This document shows positions 22,518 through 36,014 of a stretch of 64,000 nt of DNA, piece by piece. Below the pieces are notes generated by a model, which worked only from the letters and a program-made list of their open reading frames with translations, was not told the DNA's origin and ran no database searches. Position 1 is the stretch's first letter; every line of letters begins with the position of its first letter. The DNA comes from Pontederia crassipes (Eukaryota; Streptophyta; Magnoliopsida; Commelinales; Pontederiaceae). The position numbers and the translations under genes were made by a program. The stretch spans positions 52,670,917 to 52,734,916 of the forward strand of contig CM060189.1 in assembly GCA_030549335.1 (NCBI GenBank), given 5' to 3'.

Positions 22518-25383
22518 ATGCTTTATAATTTTTAAATTGAGAGAATTCATAATTTTAGTTTAAGGATTGAAATTATTTTAAATTTTGAAATAAGAACTTA
22601 AGGAGAAATTTTAAAACTTGACATCACATCATTTTGACTTGTGATAGTATATTTGTAAAGTATATTTTCTTCTCATGTCAAATAATTGAAAATATATATT
22701 TATTATCACCTTTGTCATGCTAATTATCATTATCATTATTATTTTGATTTGACAAAAGTAAATACACATAGAAATACGTTTGTAAGTCTCCTAAACTTGA
22801 ATTATTGTTATTTACCCATGAAAGAGACCTCATATTTATTACAAGTACTTTGTCATAATTTTTTAATATCTTGTACTATGAGATTTATGTGCATCAATTT
22901 ATTATGAATTTTGACTTATTACACTTTCATTTGTGTATACATGTGATTTTTAACAAATATTGCATAAGTCACTTAATTGTCAAACTCTATATTGATGCAC
23001 ATGTTTGAAATAAAGCATGTTACTAAAGAAATAATTTTCAACTTGCCACATACATCTCATATCAAAATTTATTTATATGTTCATCTTTGTGAAATATTGA
23101 CATGACTTTGCATTTTCTATCATCATGTCTTGTAATAAGATTCTTTCCCCTCGTTCATAATTTGAAATAACTACTATTATTTTAAGAAAAGGGGAGCATG
23201 TAAAAGACTGAATTTTGAATATCTTTCTAGTTTCATTTGTTATTTCCTTACCACTAATTTTGATTATTATCGTATGACAAAGAAAAAATGAATAAAAAGA
23301 AAAAGAAAATGACTATAATGATAGAGGGAGTTTATTCAAAAGTTTGAAGTATTAATTTCTCCACTTATCTTGTACATTGTTTTGTTAAATAAAAAAGTAT
23401 TAAAGACTTTTGTTTTTATCAAGCCTTAAACTATTTGATACAATTTAAATTTGACATATTATTGTTGTATCAAAGTATTATGTAATATTTTGATTCTTTA
23501 CATAAGCTCTTGAGACTTATATTATTTATTACACCAAAATTAATTTGATTTCATATTTTGCTCTTATGAAATGATCATGAACTTAAGGGAAGTTATTTAT
23601 GTCTATCACATATGTTACACTAATATTATTCTTTATGCTATTACAAAATAATGAAAAACATTTTGTATTTACCTTTGATATTAATACGTATTATTTCTTA
23701 TATGATAAAAGGGAGAGAATGAAAAATTTAGGAAGATGGCATGATTAAAGAGAGTTATGATTTATTTCGCACTTATGTTTAATGTGAAAACTATTGTTTT
23801 ATGAGACAAAAGGGGGAGATATATAATAAGGACGTAGGAGAAATTTATATAGGAGAAATATAATTCAAAAGTATATAACTCCTAATTTATTGTGTGGACA
23901 TAATGAATATAACCTATTTGAAAAGAACCTTACAATTAAAACTTATGTGTATATCTATTATAGTAAGGAAGGCTTGGTTTTAGGTGAAGTAAAATTGACT
24001 TCAATATCTTCTCCTTCCCAACTTATATACTTTTCATATTTCTCGATTTGTCTTCATAAAAAAAGTGAAAATTATTTGAAAAAAGTGTTTATACCCTATA
24101 TAATTATATTTTTATGATATAAACCTCGAAAGATTAAAGTTATATTTAAAATACTAAAAACTTTTAAATAAGAATGAGTTTCTTCATGTACTAAACTTTC
24201 GGTTAATACTTGTCCATGAGATTTATATTAAAAGGTGAATATAAAAGTTATAGATAGTTCTGATTCATAGTATGTACGATCGAGAAGGTAATAGAATGTT
24301 TGCAAAACTACAAGAGTTGAAATAGATGATTGATTCATGGAACAAACACTCGTTATATTTGAGTAATGACTATATTTCAACGGCTAGTACAAAACGTGCG
24401 TCCGAAGGAGGAAATGAACATTCATTTCAATGCAGAAAGTACAAAATGTTTAGTTTTAAATATCAAAGACTATGAGGAAGATTGAAGACTATAAAATATG
24501 TTTAAAACATATTGAGAAGGCAAGACTTTTGAGGAAACTAAAGGAGAACATTTGTAAAGTTCTCTTGAGCACCAAGTTGCAAAACATTTTTCTCACGTTT
24601 ACTCTTGTGTGATATTTCAAATTGTAAAAGAGATATTGGAGAGTGTTCATGTATATTATAACAGTTGTTTAACTCTTGAGTGAAAAGATATTGTCTTATA
24701 TCTTGAGCGATGAAAAAATGGGTGAAAGTTTATGAGTAGGAGAGGTGTCTGACCTCTTAAAGCAGAGAAAAGGCAAAAATTGTAAAAGGTTTCTTTGTTG
24801 CCCCAATTGGAATGAAGGAAGAGTGTTAATGAAATCTCCGACGGTCTCGAGGTCGAAAAGTTTGAGTGGGAACGTAGGCAAGGGTATGGCCGAAATTCGT
24901 CAACAACTATCGTGCATCTTTAGTTTGCTTTTCTCTCTCCCTTTCCTTCATATTATATTATGCATATTATTGTGTCTGGTTTTAAGTTTACCGAATTAGT
25001 TTTATGCTTCCACAAGGTATTTCATAAAATTGATATTTTTGGTAAAACACCAATTCACCCCTCCCTTCCTCCCCCTCCCCTCCCTCTTGGTGCATTATGA
25101 TCCAAAAAACACAGCTCACATACTTAGGAGGAGTACACTAGTACCTCTCTAAGATCACGTCTTAATTCTAGTGTTTGTGCCTTGTATGACTCTTCATATG
25201 ATCATTCAAATGTCAAGCGCTCAAGCGCCTGCATTGGTTTCTCAATGCACTAGTGCCACGATTTCATGACGAATCGTATAACACCCTCATTAAACTTATA
25301 AGAGCAACTGTCGATAAGTTGTCTTGACCATAATACTTCCGTTGTATGCTCAGAACAAACTTGGTTAGGTGTCTCTTCTCTTA

Positions 25384-26039
25384 GGGGTCGTTTGGAAATG
25401 GAATCGCAGTTCTTCCTAAGTTTTAGTGCACGGTTGAATTGACAGATTAGTTCGGGTTGTATTTGATTGAAATGAAATTTGATGATGAGGAATAAAGTGG
25501 TTGATGTGATAGGAAAAAATAGATGCGATGGATAAATTTTTGGTGAATTTTAAAGTAAAAATGATTATTTTATTATGAAGTATAATTATATTATTAATTG
25601 AAATTTTATTATAAAATAAAATTTTTTATGGGAAAATTTTGTTAAAACGTATATTATTTAAATATAAAAAATCATTTTTAAATTAATTATATTTAATGAA
25701 ATAGTAAAATTTTTTAAATAATAAATAATAAATAATAAATAATATTATATTAATTCCTAATTAAAATTATTTTATATTTATTAAATAATTTATTTTATAA
25801 ACAATATGGTGTGAGAGAAAAGAAAAAGAAAAAAAGAAAATGAATTTTAAAAAAAAAACAAAAACGGTCACGTCAAACTTAAAACACAAAAAAGTTAAAA
25901 AATGTAACACCTCCCGGTTCCACAAAAATTGCTGGAACCAGGAGTGTGAAACTGGGTCACGTGACCCCGGTTCCACCAATCTTGTTCTCAGGCACAACAA
26001 GATCACAGTTCTCGCCCGATTTCGCAAACAAACAGGCCC
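25384..26039. mobile_element. Tourist-like MITE (PIF/Harbinger), 656 bp
   Basis: The left end GGGGTCGTTTGGAAATGG and the reverse complement of the right end, GGGCCTGTTTGTTTGCG, form imperfect terminal inverted repeats. The target duplication is TTA (25381-25383 and 26040-26042), as PIF/Harbinger elements produce. The inside is AT-rich at 25550-25800, with a GC-richer sub-terminal part containing CCGGTTCCAC twice. No coding capacity. At 656 bp it is long for a Tourist element, which usually is under 500 bp. Confidence 0.8.
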
Positions 26040-26184
26040 TTAGTCGCAGCACGTGGTCTTATTTCTAAAAATTACCACTATGACCCTAGACCGATTGCAA
26101 TTCTAATCAATTACTTTTCTTCCCTTGTTTCAAACAAAAAAAGTGTCCTTGCATTTTCAGTGAAAAAGAATTGTCCTTGCATTC

Positions 26185-26710
26185 AACTAGGGGTGTTCGT
26201 CGAGCTGCGTCCACTTGGCAAACCTGCCAACTCAACCCGATCCGACCTATGTTGATCGTATCGGATTGATAATCGTATTGAACTCGATCTGACCCAAACA
26301 TGATCGATCAATGGTGAGTACTGATTATAAAATTTTAATCCGAGTCAATCCGATCTAACTGATGATTCGACCTTTTTTTATTTACAATTAAATTATTTTT
26401 ATTTACATTAGAAGTTTTAGATAATTTAAAATATATGAAAATAAATCACATGAAATATAGAAAATTATTTACAAACTTTAAAACTATTTTTATGCTTTGA
26501 ACAAAATATTGAATATATTTTAATTTTAAAATAAAAGTACATATTAAAATAATATCGTCAAGTAATTCAATCATCCCCAACCTGTGTCAATCACATCATA
26601 TTTCAATCCTAAAAGCCTCTCAACATGACTTGGCCCATCTGAACTAAAATTAATCGAGAGTTTGGAGTGGGGTAGGGTCAGCCCGACTCATGAATTGCCA
26701 TAATGGAAAA
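26185..26710. mobile_element. Possible hAT-like non-autonomous element
   Basis: The left end CTAGGGGTGTTCGTCGAGC and following ACCCGATCCGACC runs match common plant hAT non-autonomous elements. The right end may be near GAATTGCCATAATGG at about 26693. The two ends do not form clear inverted repeats by eye and no 8-bp duplication was found, so the call is tentative. Confidence 0.35.
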
Positions 26711-26724
26711 ATAAAGTTAATAGT

Positions 26725-28922
26725 TGTAATAACCGACAACAGGCAAGATAAAAAAAAAAGAAAAAAAAAGAAAAGAATTTGAGTTCAATTGGGAACAGTC
26801 GGTTGGAGATAAAATCCAAGGCCAATTGCATTAAAGACTCAACGTATTGCTGATCTCCACAAAATCAGGGATTAAATCTAATCTCTTTAAATTAGATTAG
26901 GAGAGGAGACATATAAACCAGAATTTCGTTAAACCCTTTTCTTTTTCCCAAAGAATCCCACAACCCTTCTTTTCTCCCCTGGCTGTTGTCTGTGCACGAC
27001 CGAGCAGAGACGCCCCTCTCATCTCAATTACACGCAGTAATGGAATTCCCTTTTTCTCCCATCATCTTCTCACATTCTATCCCTCTCATGCCCTTTTCGT
27101 TGTAACCTTGCAAACGGTGACCGAGAGGGAGGACGGGGAGGAAATAGGGGAGGGCGCCGTTAATCGAATTGCCGACGAACCGAGGAATGGATTAATTGCG
27201 AACGGAGGTGGGTGAATTGAAATCACCTTGCATGACCTCTGAATTATTCCAATTCATGCCCTAATCGTTATGAAAAGAAAAGAATATGAATAGAGTCCAC
27301 GTTATCGTTTTAAATTGTTTGATTTCTTGAATTCTTTATTTGGTTGATTGTTTGCATGCATAGTTATTTCTGTTTGTTCTATTTATGTATTATTGATTGC
27401 TAGGATGTAGGATTTAGAGTAGGGCAAAAGTACGTTAAGGATCCATATAATTTTCGGATTGAAACCGGCTGGAACCGGCCGCCGTCATGGCCATGCCACT
27501 GTCTGGCACGCCTGTGCCATTATGGTTACAATCGTTCCATGCCATATGCACGCCCATGTCATCACTCGACAGAACCTAAGTAAAAGGTCGGCCGATGTCG
27601 GTCGACCGAGCGCTCAACCGATCATGGCCGTACCACCCTTCCGGCACGGCCGTGCCATGACTAGCCTAGTCGCATGCAGGATAATCGGTTGACTGGTCTC
27701 ACCCTCTTTCACGGCCATACCCTCATATGGCACGCCCGTTCCACCTCCTAGAACCTGACAGTCATCCAGATCGGCACGGCCGTGCCACTATGTTGTCACG
27801 GCCATGCTGGGCCAGAAAACAACCCTTGATTTTCTCCCTTATTTTAATATGAACATTATCAATTGCCTTATGATTCCAACATGAACTCTTTTTCTTAATT
27901 TACCTCATACCGATTTCTAGGAACCTTTTTATTAGATTTATTAATTAATTATATTTTTAATCTGAATATTGTCTATGTACAATTGATCCTATTTTCCTGA
28001 CCCTACAGGGATCCCTCACTGATTTTCAAGATCTATTTTCTCATTGATTTATTTTCTTATTGATCTTATCGTATTCATTGAACAAAGAACAAAGAGCTAC
28101 AAGTTATTCAAAGCGATTAATAAGATCAGATGAAAAATTAACAATGTGTTGCCAGTCCAAGCCAAGTGCATCAAGAGAAGGGTCGCTCCCTTGGTCATGG
28201 TTTGATCACCCACTGACCCGCACAAGGCCGTATCATTTGCTCGGCATACTTCAAGAATTAAAGGCACCTAAAGTCACCCTGATTTATAATAATAATCCAA
28301 GATCAAGAAGCATGTTCAAGTCAAGTCAAGTATGCCATGATTCCAAGTTTACTAAGCAATATTGATTCTCATGATTCATGTTCTATTCTAATTCTTATTA
28401 TTATTCCTATTATGATTCATGATACTGACATGTTATTCCTTTCACGTTCAAGTTAAGCATGATTATTTACCATTGATTATTATATTCATATCATGCATTG
28501 TATATCATGTGGTTCCCCACTAGGCTGTAAAGCTTACGGGAGGACTTTCTCCCCTATGTCTGATTTTCACAGGACCAGGTTAGTGACGTGGTGGAGTAGG
28601 CATGTGGTGATGAAGCTCTAGCGGTAGGACAGCACATGAATCATAGGGCTTTTAGAGTGTTTATTGGTTTTCATTTACCTTCCGCATTTCAAAATCATGA
28701 TGTAAAACTTATTTTATTTCTTAGCAAGGATATAGCCACTTTTAGACTTCCGCAAACTAAAGTTATTTTTTTATTATCTTTATTTCTTTATTTTCTTTCT
28801 TCCGCTGACGTGTCTCAGTTCTTGACTGAGATATGATCAACATGATGGTCAAAGTCATAGCATGTCGTAGCGCTTCCAGGTTGGTCTTCGCCACGTGATG
28901 GGGGTCGATTGGGGGTGTTACA
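26725..28922 (+). mobile_element. Solo LTR, chromovirus (Tekay-like) Ty3 family
   Basis: The segment starts TGTAATAACCGAC and ends GGGGGTGTTACA, with near-complementary tips as in Tekay-type LTRs. It is flanked by ATAGT (26720-26724) and ATAAT (28923-28927), a 5-bp duplication with one difference. ATATAAACCAG at about 26911 could be its TATA box. A cluster at 27470-27800 holds at least six variants of CACGGCCGTGCCA or CATGGCCATGCCA. No internal region adjoins either side, so a solo LTR left by recombination is the simplest reading. Confidence 0.6.
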
Positions 28923-29699
28923 ATAATTGCCCATTTATCATTCATAAGGAACATTGATTGTCTAAGTAACATTCTAATAATTAATTAATTAAAAAAACAT
29001 TTATTATCATTCGATCATTTGCCACTTTATACCATTAGTTCCTAATTCTCTTTCCTATTTCTGATCCTCGGCTCATTGCCACCTTGCACCTGCCATCATT
29101 GTGCATCTCATCATCAATCCAAACACAGACCAAGAGTCAAATTTAGAATTAATGATCTACGAAAAAATTATATATGTGTGCATGCTCTCCAACAAGATAA
29201 GAAGAAAAAAAATGTATGATAGGAAATATTTATTAGAAACAAACAAATTTTAGCCAGCTAGCTTAACAAATTAAAGAAAAAATCAATTAATATGGTTGAA
29301 CAATAATAATTTAAATAATAATTAATACATTAATTCTTTTCGGGGCATGTTTATGAGATTTGCCAGTTTTCTAGTGATGATAAGGAACATTAAACCTCTA
29401 CTTAAATGAGTGGGGTGTATCATTTAATCACATGCATTTACTTTGTTCCAAATATTTGCAAAATTAATGTAAATATATACATCTAAGCAATTAATTCCCT
29501 TCCCTTTTTTGGGTCCTCGTGTATTATCACGTTCATGTGCCTCCTCTAATGCATGCCTCCCCCAATTCCATTGCATATCGAGTGTTTTCTTTTTGTTATC
29601 TCTTATCATCTTCTTTGCCCTTCTGCAATCACAATCCCGCCCTCTCCTTTGTACTGCAACCTCTATCTACTTCGTATATCCTTTCGAAATTCCATTAAC
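28923..29699 (+). other. Upstream region of the MBD-like gene fragment
   Basis: This AT-rich sequence lies between the solo LTR and the MBD-like start codon at 29700. The frame stays open upstream to 29553, but the residues before the internal methionine are hydrophobic and unlike the rest, so they are probably untranslated leader. No clear TATA box was identified. Confidence 0.4.
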
Positions 29700-30574
29700 A
29701 TGGACGGAAGTGCTCCAATGAACCAGTCCTTGAACAACAATTCTCATTTTCATGTCGAAAAAAATTCAGTGAGAAAAGATCATGAGGTAGAGGGCACCGA
29801 GAATACCCTTACGAAGAATCTTGAGAGTGTGAAGGAGGTAGGGGAGGTGGAACATCCAATGGTGGTGCAAGTTGAAGCATCAGATGATCCTTACGATAGC
29901 TTGCTCTTCGACGAGGAGTATTTGATGATGGACATCGACAAGATCTTGGAGATGCAGGCTGACATTGACAACCAAATAACGATGCCCGCCGCGAACCAGA
30001 ACTCCATGGATGAGCAAGCAAAGGTTCCAAGAGGAGTAATGCAACCCATTAACATGGCCGGAATTGCTCCCATGAACCAGTCCTTCAACAACAATCTTCA
30101 TGTTCCTGTCGAGAAAGATCTAATGCGAAGACATCATGAGGACAAGAGCACCCAGAATACCCCTACGGAGGATCTTGAGACTGTGAAAAAGGTAGGGGAG
30201 GAGGAACATCCAAAGATAGTGCAACATGAAGCGTCAGAAGATCCTTATGATAGTTTGCTCTTCGACGAGGAGTATTTGATGATGGAGGAAATGCAGGCTG
30301 GCATTGAAACCAAGTAATGATGTCCGCTGCAAACCAAAACTCCATGGATGAGCAAGCAACGCAATCCAACTTCAAACCGTTGTTGGCTCCGGAGAATGAT
30401 GAGGTTGATAACAAAGGTTCGGCGACTCAAGCGCACGGGGATATGGAAGAGGAGACTTCCACCAGCAACGTCATGGAGTACGAGGAGGTCGCAAGAGGGG
30501 AATGGCTTCCGGAAGGATGGAAGCCAGTAGTTGTAGCAAGGAAGTCCGGGAAGAGCACAGGCCACAAGGACAAG
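29700..30574 (+). pseudogene. Methyl-CpG-binding-domain (MBD) gene fragment, first exon only
   Basis: Starting at the methionine at 29700 (MDGSAPMNQ), the frame encodes an acidic protein with an internal duplication of about 120 residues: each half has APMNQS, an EHP stretch, DPYDSLLFDEEYLMM and NQNSMDEQA. After the second copy the frame shifts. One A appears to be missing in GAAACCAAG relative to the first copy (about 30305-30310), giving a stop at 30315. The next frame, to 30574, carries EWLPEGWKPVVVARKSG, the start of a plant MBD domain (methylated-DNA reader of chromatin), and ends at a good donor, AAG|GTAATT. The following exon with the YY-DP and FRS motifs was not found up to 35170. I read it as a broken, partial host gene of the MBD5/6 kind. 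A sequencing error at the shift is possible. Confidence 0.65.
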
Positions 30575-32500
30575 GTAATTAGTTTAGTTAATTATGTTTG
30601 GGTTTTCTATTGACATTTTTTTATTATCGTTACTTGCCACCAGAGATTGTCTACATTTATATGAAATATAAACATTCTCTATACATTAATCCACAATGAT
30701 ATTACATGTCATAAATAAGTATGTTGCATGTCTCCAATATTATTTTCTCATTGTCTCAATAGATGAATTCTATATTGTTTGTTAGATGCATTTCATGTGA
30801 TTCTTATGAACGTTGATGAAATAATTGTAACATATGGGATTTCATCTTATATACGCGTAGATAGATCAGTCTTAATTATGGGTAAAACGTGTCACTTATA
30901 GGAAACTTGTTTTTATCCATGGATCTCTATATATGATGTAAAGCATTATTGTACGAGATTTGGATCACCAAGCTCATTCAGATTTTAAGGAATTTCAGAT
31001 GGAATAACATTTCTTTACATAATGATATATAAAAAATTTTGACAACAAAAAATGAAGGAAAAAAAGATAACAAATTAACAATCATTAGAGCTCCATCCTT
31101 TCCATATTATTTTTCTAACTTTTTTGTGAAATAAAAAGGATAAGTGAGAGATATCCTCTTGTTTCTATTAATTTATTATTCCAAGGAGGTTAACTAGAAA
31201 GACACCCAAAATTTTGTGTTAAATTACAATATCATTTCCATGAGTTAGCTGAACGTATGAAAATATAATTTTTAGGTTAATCTCTCCTCACAAGTTCAAT
31301 GGGAAGTGTAGATCTACATACCAATTAGGGTTGACCTTGCTCGGTCATCTTTCCTTCAAATAGATGGGTTGGTCAAGGTCTTTACTTTCAGTTAGATAGA
31401 GTAGTTATCATAAGGTTTTGAAATTTATATATGTATTTGATGCTTGTATATTTGGAAATCATTTAACTACTCTGATGTTCAAAATGATAAATAGAAAGGG
31501 AACTAGATGTTTAAACATCATATGATTTAATTTAAAAAAAAATGAATGGTTATTTTCCTAATCCTATATGTACTATAATTCTTTTGTATTTGATATTAAA
31601 TTATAAACATCAAAACCCTAAATAGAAAGGGAACTAGATGTTTAAACATCATAAGATTTAATTTAAAAAATGAATGCTGATTTTCCTAATCCTATATGTA
31701 CTATATTTTTTTTGTATTTGACATTAAAATATAAACTTACAAACATTCTTATCCTGGGTACTTAAGTTTTACCATTAACTTTCACCTAAAGCAGTTTTAT
31801 TTTTTTAATTATTAGAAATATAAATTTTAGCTTTACTCCTTTGTTACAACAAAAATCTTTAAAAGAATAATTAATATGGATAAAATATTATATTTATATA
31901 TCAACGCTTATAAATGTTGTGTTTATTAAAAAACTTTCTTATATCAAAGAAGTAGAGGTAAAATTGGCATTTATATTATTACAAAATGGCTTGACATAAT
32001 TTTTTATGCAACTTATGATGGAAAGACCTCAATATCAATTCGACATAAGTTCATACACTAGAATTTGTAAGTTTGTAGTAAAACATTAGATGCATAAAAT
32101 TTTATAATTAAATGGTGTCAATGGAAATAAACATAAAAATGGTTTGCCTTCTTTTCAATAGTAAATATTAGTTGATGTATACATGTGCATATACACAAAA
32201 AAAGGCATTTGAAAAAAGCATTGTTTTGTTACGGGCGGTTAATATATGAATATTTTATTTAACTCATAGAGCTCTTATGTTTGAAAAGTATTATATTCTA
32301 GTATAAAGTACATGTATATTATATCATCCAAGATCTTAAATGCAATTGCAAGTTTGTTTTGTCAACCATTTATCATTGCTTGTTTTGTTCTTTTTTAGAA
32401 CTTTTTACATTGTTATTAAATTTAATTTAGAATTATTTTTAAATAATTTAAACAATGACATGATCTTTGCCTTTAGGGAGAATGATGAGAGAGACAATTA
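30575..32500. other. AT-rich stretch after the MBD-like exon
   Basis: This may be intron or intergenic sequence. A segment of about 120 bases near 31490-31600 (AATAGAAAGGGAACTAGATG) is repeated in tandem near 31618-31730. No other gene, RNA or transposon end was recognised. Confidence 0.5.
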
Positions 32501-34284
32501 TACATAAAGATTCAAACTATCAATTGACAAAGACAATGAAGTTATGAAGCAATCAATTTACAGGTTGCAAACATTTGTCAGAGATCAAACAATAAGGGAC
32601 CTAAAGCCATCTAAATCTCGACAGATAAACAAGCACCTTAAATTTTTAGTTGGGTTATTACTAACACTAGACAGTTGGTGTTGTAGTCACATGTAGCAAA
32701 GTTGAGTTTAGGTTTTCCCAAAAGATAGATTCGAAAATGTATCATAGATTCTTGTATTGTTGTTGATACAAAGTTGTATTGTTAATACAAAGTTGACAAG
32801 CCATCTAACTTCATTTATGTGGAGTAAAAAGCAATAGAGGGAAGGAACCTAGAAGATATTGGATTTGACATGGATACTATTGTTAGAATTGTTATTACAT
32901 TAATATGCTTGCAATCTTCTCAAGAAAAGTTTAGCTTAATGAGATTGTGGGGGAAATATTTCTTACATAAGTGATTTTATCCTCATAATGTTTTACATAT
33001 GAACGAAATGAAATAGGCTTAGAGAGTACAAAAACTTCTAACATTTACCTTTATTATCATTTTTAATTGAAGAAAAAACTACAAATGTGTCTTTTGGAAT
33101 ATATGCATATATCATCATATCACCTTCAAAATGGCAAGAACTATTCGTGAAAATGGCCTGAAATGTGAATACAATTATGCATAGACCATGCAAATGTCTC
33201 TTTACTCCATTCTAATATTAGTTGTCTTTCATTCAAAATTGTATTTTTATTTTTCTAAAATGATAATAAAGATGAGTAACTATTTGCTATTTATTGCTAC
33301 CACTATGAGGTCGAGAAGAATAATACAATTCAAAAAATACCCAACTGTCCGATCGTTTGATAGAGCTTATACCCAAATATTTTTCTTCTTCGTTAGATAT
33401 CACGATCCATGGCATCGAAAGAAAAATATATAGCCACCTTCCGAAAAATAAATAAGTGACACGAAAGTTTATAGGTAAAAAGTGGTGTAATGCCGCCGAA
33501 ATTAGCCCCATGACATGTGTCGCGAGTAGGTCCCGAAGCGCGTTACACGGTGGACAATACAATAGTTGACCCAAAGTCAACAAAACACATGACAATAATA
33601 TGTAGCAAAAATGAAAACAATTAAAAACTATTCTACTTGAAAACATAATGGAAGTAATAAAACAAAATGGGCCCTATAACACTAAGCCCAATAACATCAA
33701 ATATGTCATGGCGGATAGTCCAAATACAAAGAGATTTGAACTCCACAACATAACGACTCATAAACGTTCCATACATGAGGACATGCGACAGAATCCATAG
33801 GCCGACTCATACATAGTCCGTAAACAATATAAAATACTATGACCTATCGGAAAGATTCAAACTGTTGATTGACAAAGACAATTGAAGTTATGAAGCAATC
33901 AATTTGCATGTTGCAAACATTTGTCAGAGATCAAACAATAAGGGACCTCAAGTCGTCTAAATCCTAACAGATAAACATGCACCTTAAATTTCTAGTTAGG
34001 TTATTACTAACACTAGAAAGTTGGTGTTGTAGTCACCTGTAACAAAGGTTGAGTTTAGGTTTTTCCAAAAGATAGATTTGAAAATGTATCATAGATTCTT
34101 GTATTGATGTTGATACAAAGTTGTACTATTAATACAAAGTTGAGAAGCCATCTAACTTCATTTGTGTGGAGTTAAAAGCAATAGAGGGAAGGAACCTAGA
34201 AGATATTGGATTTGACATGGATACTATAGAATTGTTATTAAATTAATATGCTTGGAATCTTCTCAAGAAAAGTTTGGTTTAATG

Positions 34285-34328
<44 letters not shown>

Positions 34329-35170
34329 CATTCAACATCCCAAGTCTTTAAATGAAATCTCAAATTTTATAGAAAATTTTGACAATTCATTTATCATGAC
34401 CTTTTTCTCTTACAAACTAGAATTGTGGTTCTAGTGGCCCTAAATTTGATTTTGAAAAAAAAAAGAGCAATGACAATACCAATAAACCACTATCTAGGAT
34501 AATTATCCAAGTGGATAATTTACGGCTTAAAATATATAAAGACATCGATAAAAAATGTTAGAACTAGGTTATTAAGTAATAATAGGAAATGTGGAAATGT
34601 TGATGGGCGAGAAAGACAACTAAGATCCTCAAATCATCTAAGCTCTCGTGAACAAATATGCAACCTCTAGAGCATTTCTGTTCATATCACTTCAGTTATA
34701 GCAAATTATAGTCATCAATCAAATCGTTAATATGTATAATATATACATATCTATATGTATATACTTGGAATCTCATTTGCATGAAGAAATATATGATTAA
34801 CTTACATTTTAGAAAGAGAAAAGTAAGAGATTTATATAATTTCACAAACTATTTTTTGTCCAAATAATATTATGTCATGATCACAAAATTGACATCTTAT
34901 CATAACTTCATTGTCATGTAACAGAAATCATACCTTAGTAAAGAAGGAATCCAAAAGATATTCACATTATACATATCCCTAATAGTAAGAATTGTTATTG
35001 CCTAGAGGGCACGCTTGCAATTTTTTAGAAAAAAAAAATTGCTTAATGAGACATGCAGATGGAAGAGATAAGAAGACATACAAATAATGAGAGACTGTGG
35101 GGGAAAGAGGTGCAATGGATCTTCATGCCATTTCTTACATAAATGATTTTATCCTCATAATGTTTTACAT
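32500..35170 (+). repeat. Three diverged copies of a local repeat downstream of the MBD fragment
   Basis: Copy 1 (about 32505-33000) and copy 2 (about 33849-34285) share long near-identical runs such as TTGCAAACATTTGTCAGAGATC and AACCTAGAAGATATTGGATT. Copy 3 (about 34600-35170) is more diverged and ends with TTATCCTCATAATGTTTTAC, which also ends copy 1. The unit is noncoding as far as I can see. It has the direction and position expected if an intron or downstream part of the MBD locus were duplicated, but that is a guess. Between copies 1 and 2 lie unrelated AT-rich bases with short, unconvincing frames. Confidence 0.7.
34286..34325. repeat. TA microsatellite
   Basis: An unbroken run of alternating TA of about 40 bases lies at the point where repeat copy 2 loses similarity to copy 1. 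Confidence 0.95.
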
Positions 35171-35939
35171 CTAGGGGATGGATTGGAATCTGAAAAAACC
35201 CTGAGTAGCCATCCAGATAGCAAAAATGAGAGTGCTTGGCCAACCTCTCTAGCATCTGATCAATAAAGGGAAGAGGGAAGTGGTCCTTCCTGGTTGCCTT
35301 ATTCAATTTCCTAAAATCAATGCACATTCTCCACCCAGTCACTATCCTAATAGAGATCAATTATTCTGAATCTGATTTGACTACTATAATCCCTCCTTTC
35401 TTTGGCACAACTTGGACTGGACTGACCCATTCATTATCTGAAATGAAATATTTAATTCCAGCATTCAACAATTTCAAGACTTCCTTTTTGACAACTTCCT
35501 TCATCATTGGATTCAATCTTCTTTGGCATTCAATTGTGGGCTTGTAATTGTCCTCCATGGGAACCTTATGCATGCAAATTGAAGGATTAATCCCTTTGAT
35601 ATCTTCAATTGAGTAGTCAATTACTTCCTTATACAATTTCAGTCTCTTTAGTAACTCTTGAACTTGGTCTTGAGGCAAATTGGTATTAATGATAACTAGA
35701 AATGTGGAATTCTCTCCTAAGAATTCATACTTGAGATTGCTAGGGAGAGGTTTCAACTCCAATTTAGAAGAGTTGTCTTGAGTTGGAGTGGCTTGGAGTT
35801 CACTAGTGAAAACTTTCTGCACCACATTCTGAATTTCATATTTGTCCACTGATTTGAATGAATTCAGCTCAGATTGGCATGCCTTAGCCTCTGGATCTTC
35901 TAGTTCCTTCAAGTGATCAAACATTAGACACCTTTGCAA
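35171..35939 (-). mobile_element. Polymerase start of element A2 (linker and part of RT; fossil)
   Basis: This contains the linker between protease and polymerase (ELKPLPSNLKYEFLGEN and YSIEDIKGINPSICMHKV, typical of Ty3 plant elements), the QRRLNPMMKEVVKKEVLKLL stretch and the first part of the reverse transcriptase (CIDFRKLNKATRKDHFPLPF, then GYSGFFQIPIHP). Broken. Confidence 0.88.
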
Positions 35940-36014
35940 GGGGTCTTCAATAAGAATTATTGCAGAAACTTGCTTTACAATCTGATCAAGTTGTGCATCT
36001 TCAAAATCATTTTG

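Larger units (their letters stand above)
18900..25115 (+). mobile_element. Decayed SIRE/Maximus-like Ty1-copia element, split by a CACTA insertion
   Basis: A gag-like tail at 18916-19122 ends in VWVPKFK, close to the KKVWVPK motif that closes SIRE-type Gag. AAAAGGGGAGC near 23195 and AAAAGGGGGAGATAT near 23810 match the purine tracts that follow pol in this group. At 25050-25115 the run CCAATTCACCCCTCCC, later CTTGGTGCAT, matches the end of SIRE/Maximus LTRs. The 3' LTR would then span roughly 23820-25115. The copy is old and heavily decayed, with many breaks, and is interrupted at 19473-22517. Confidence 0.5.

Noticed and set aside
25903-25920. TGTAACACCTCC as a possible LTR start
   Set aside because: It lies inside the Tourist-like MITE, whose terminal repeats and TTA duplication explain the region.
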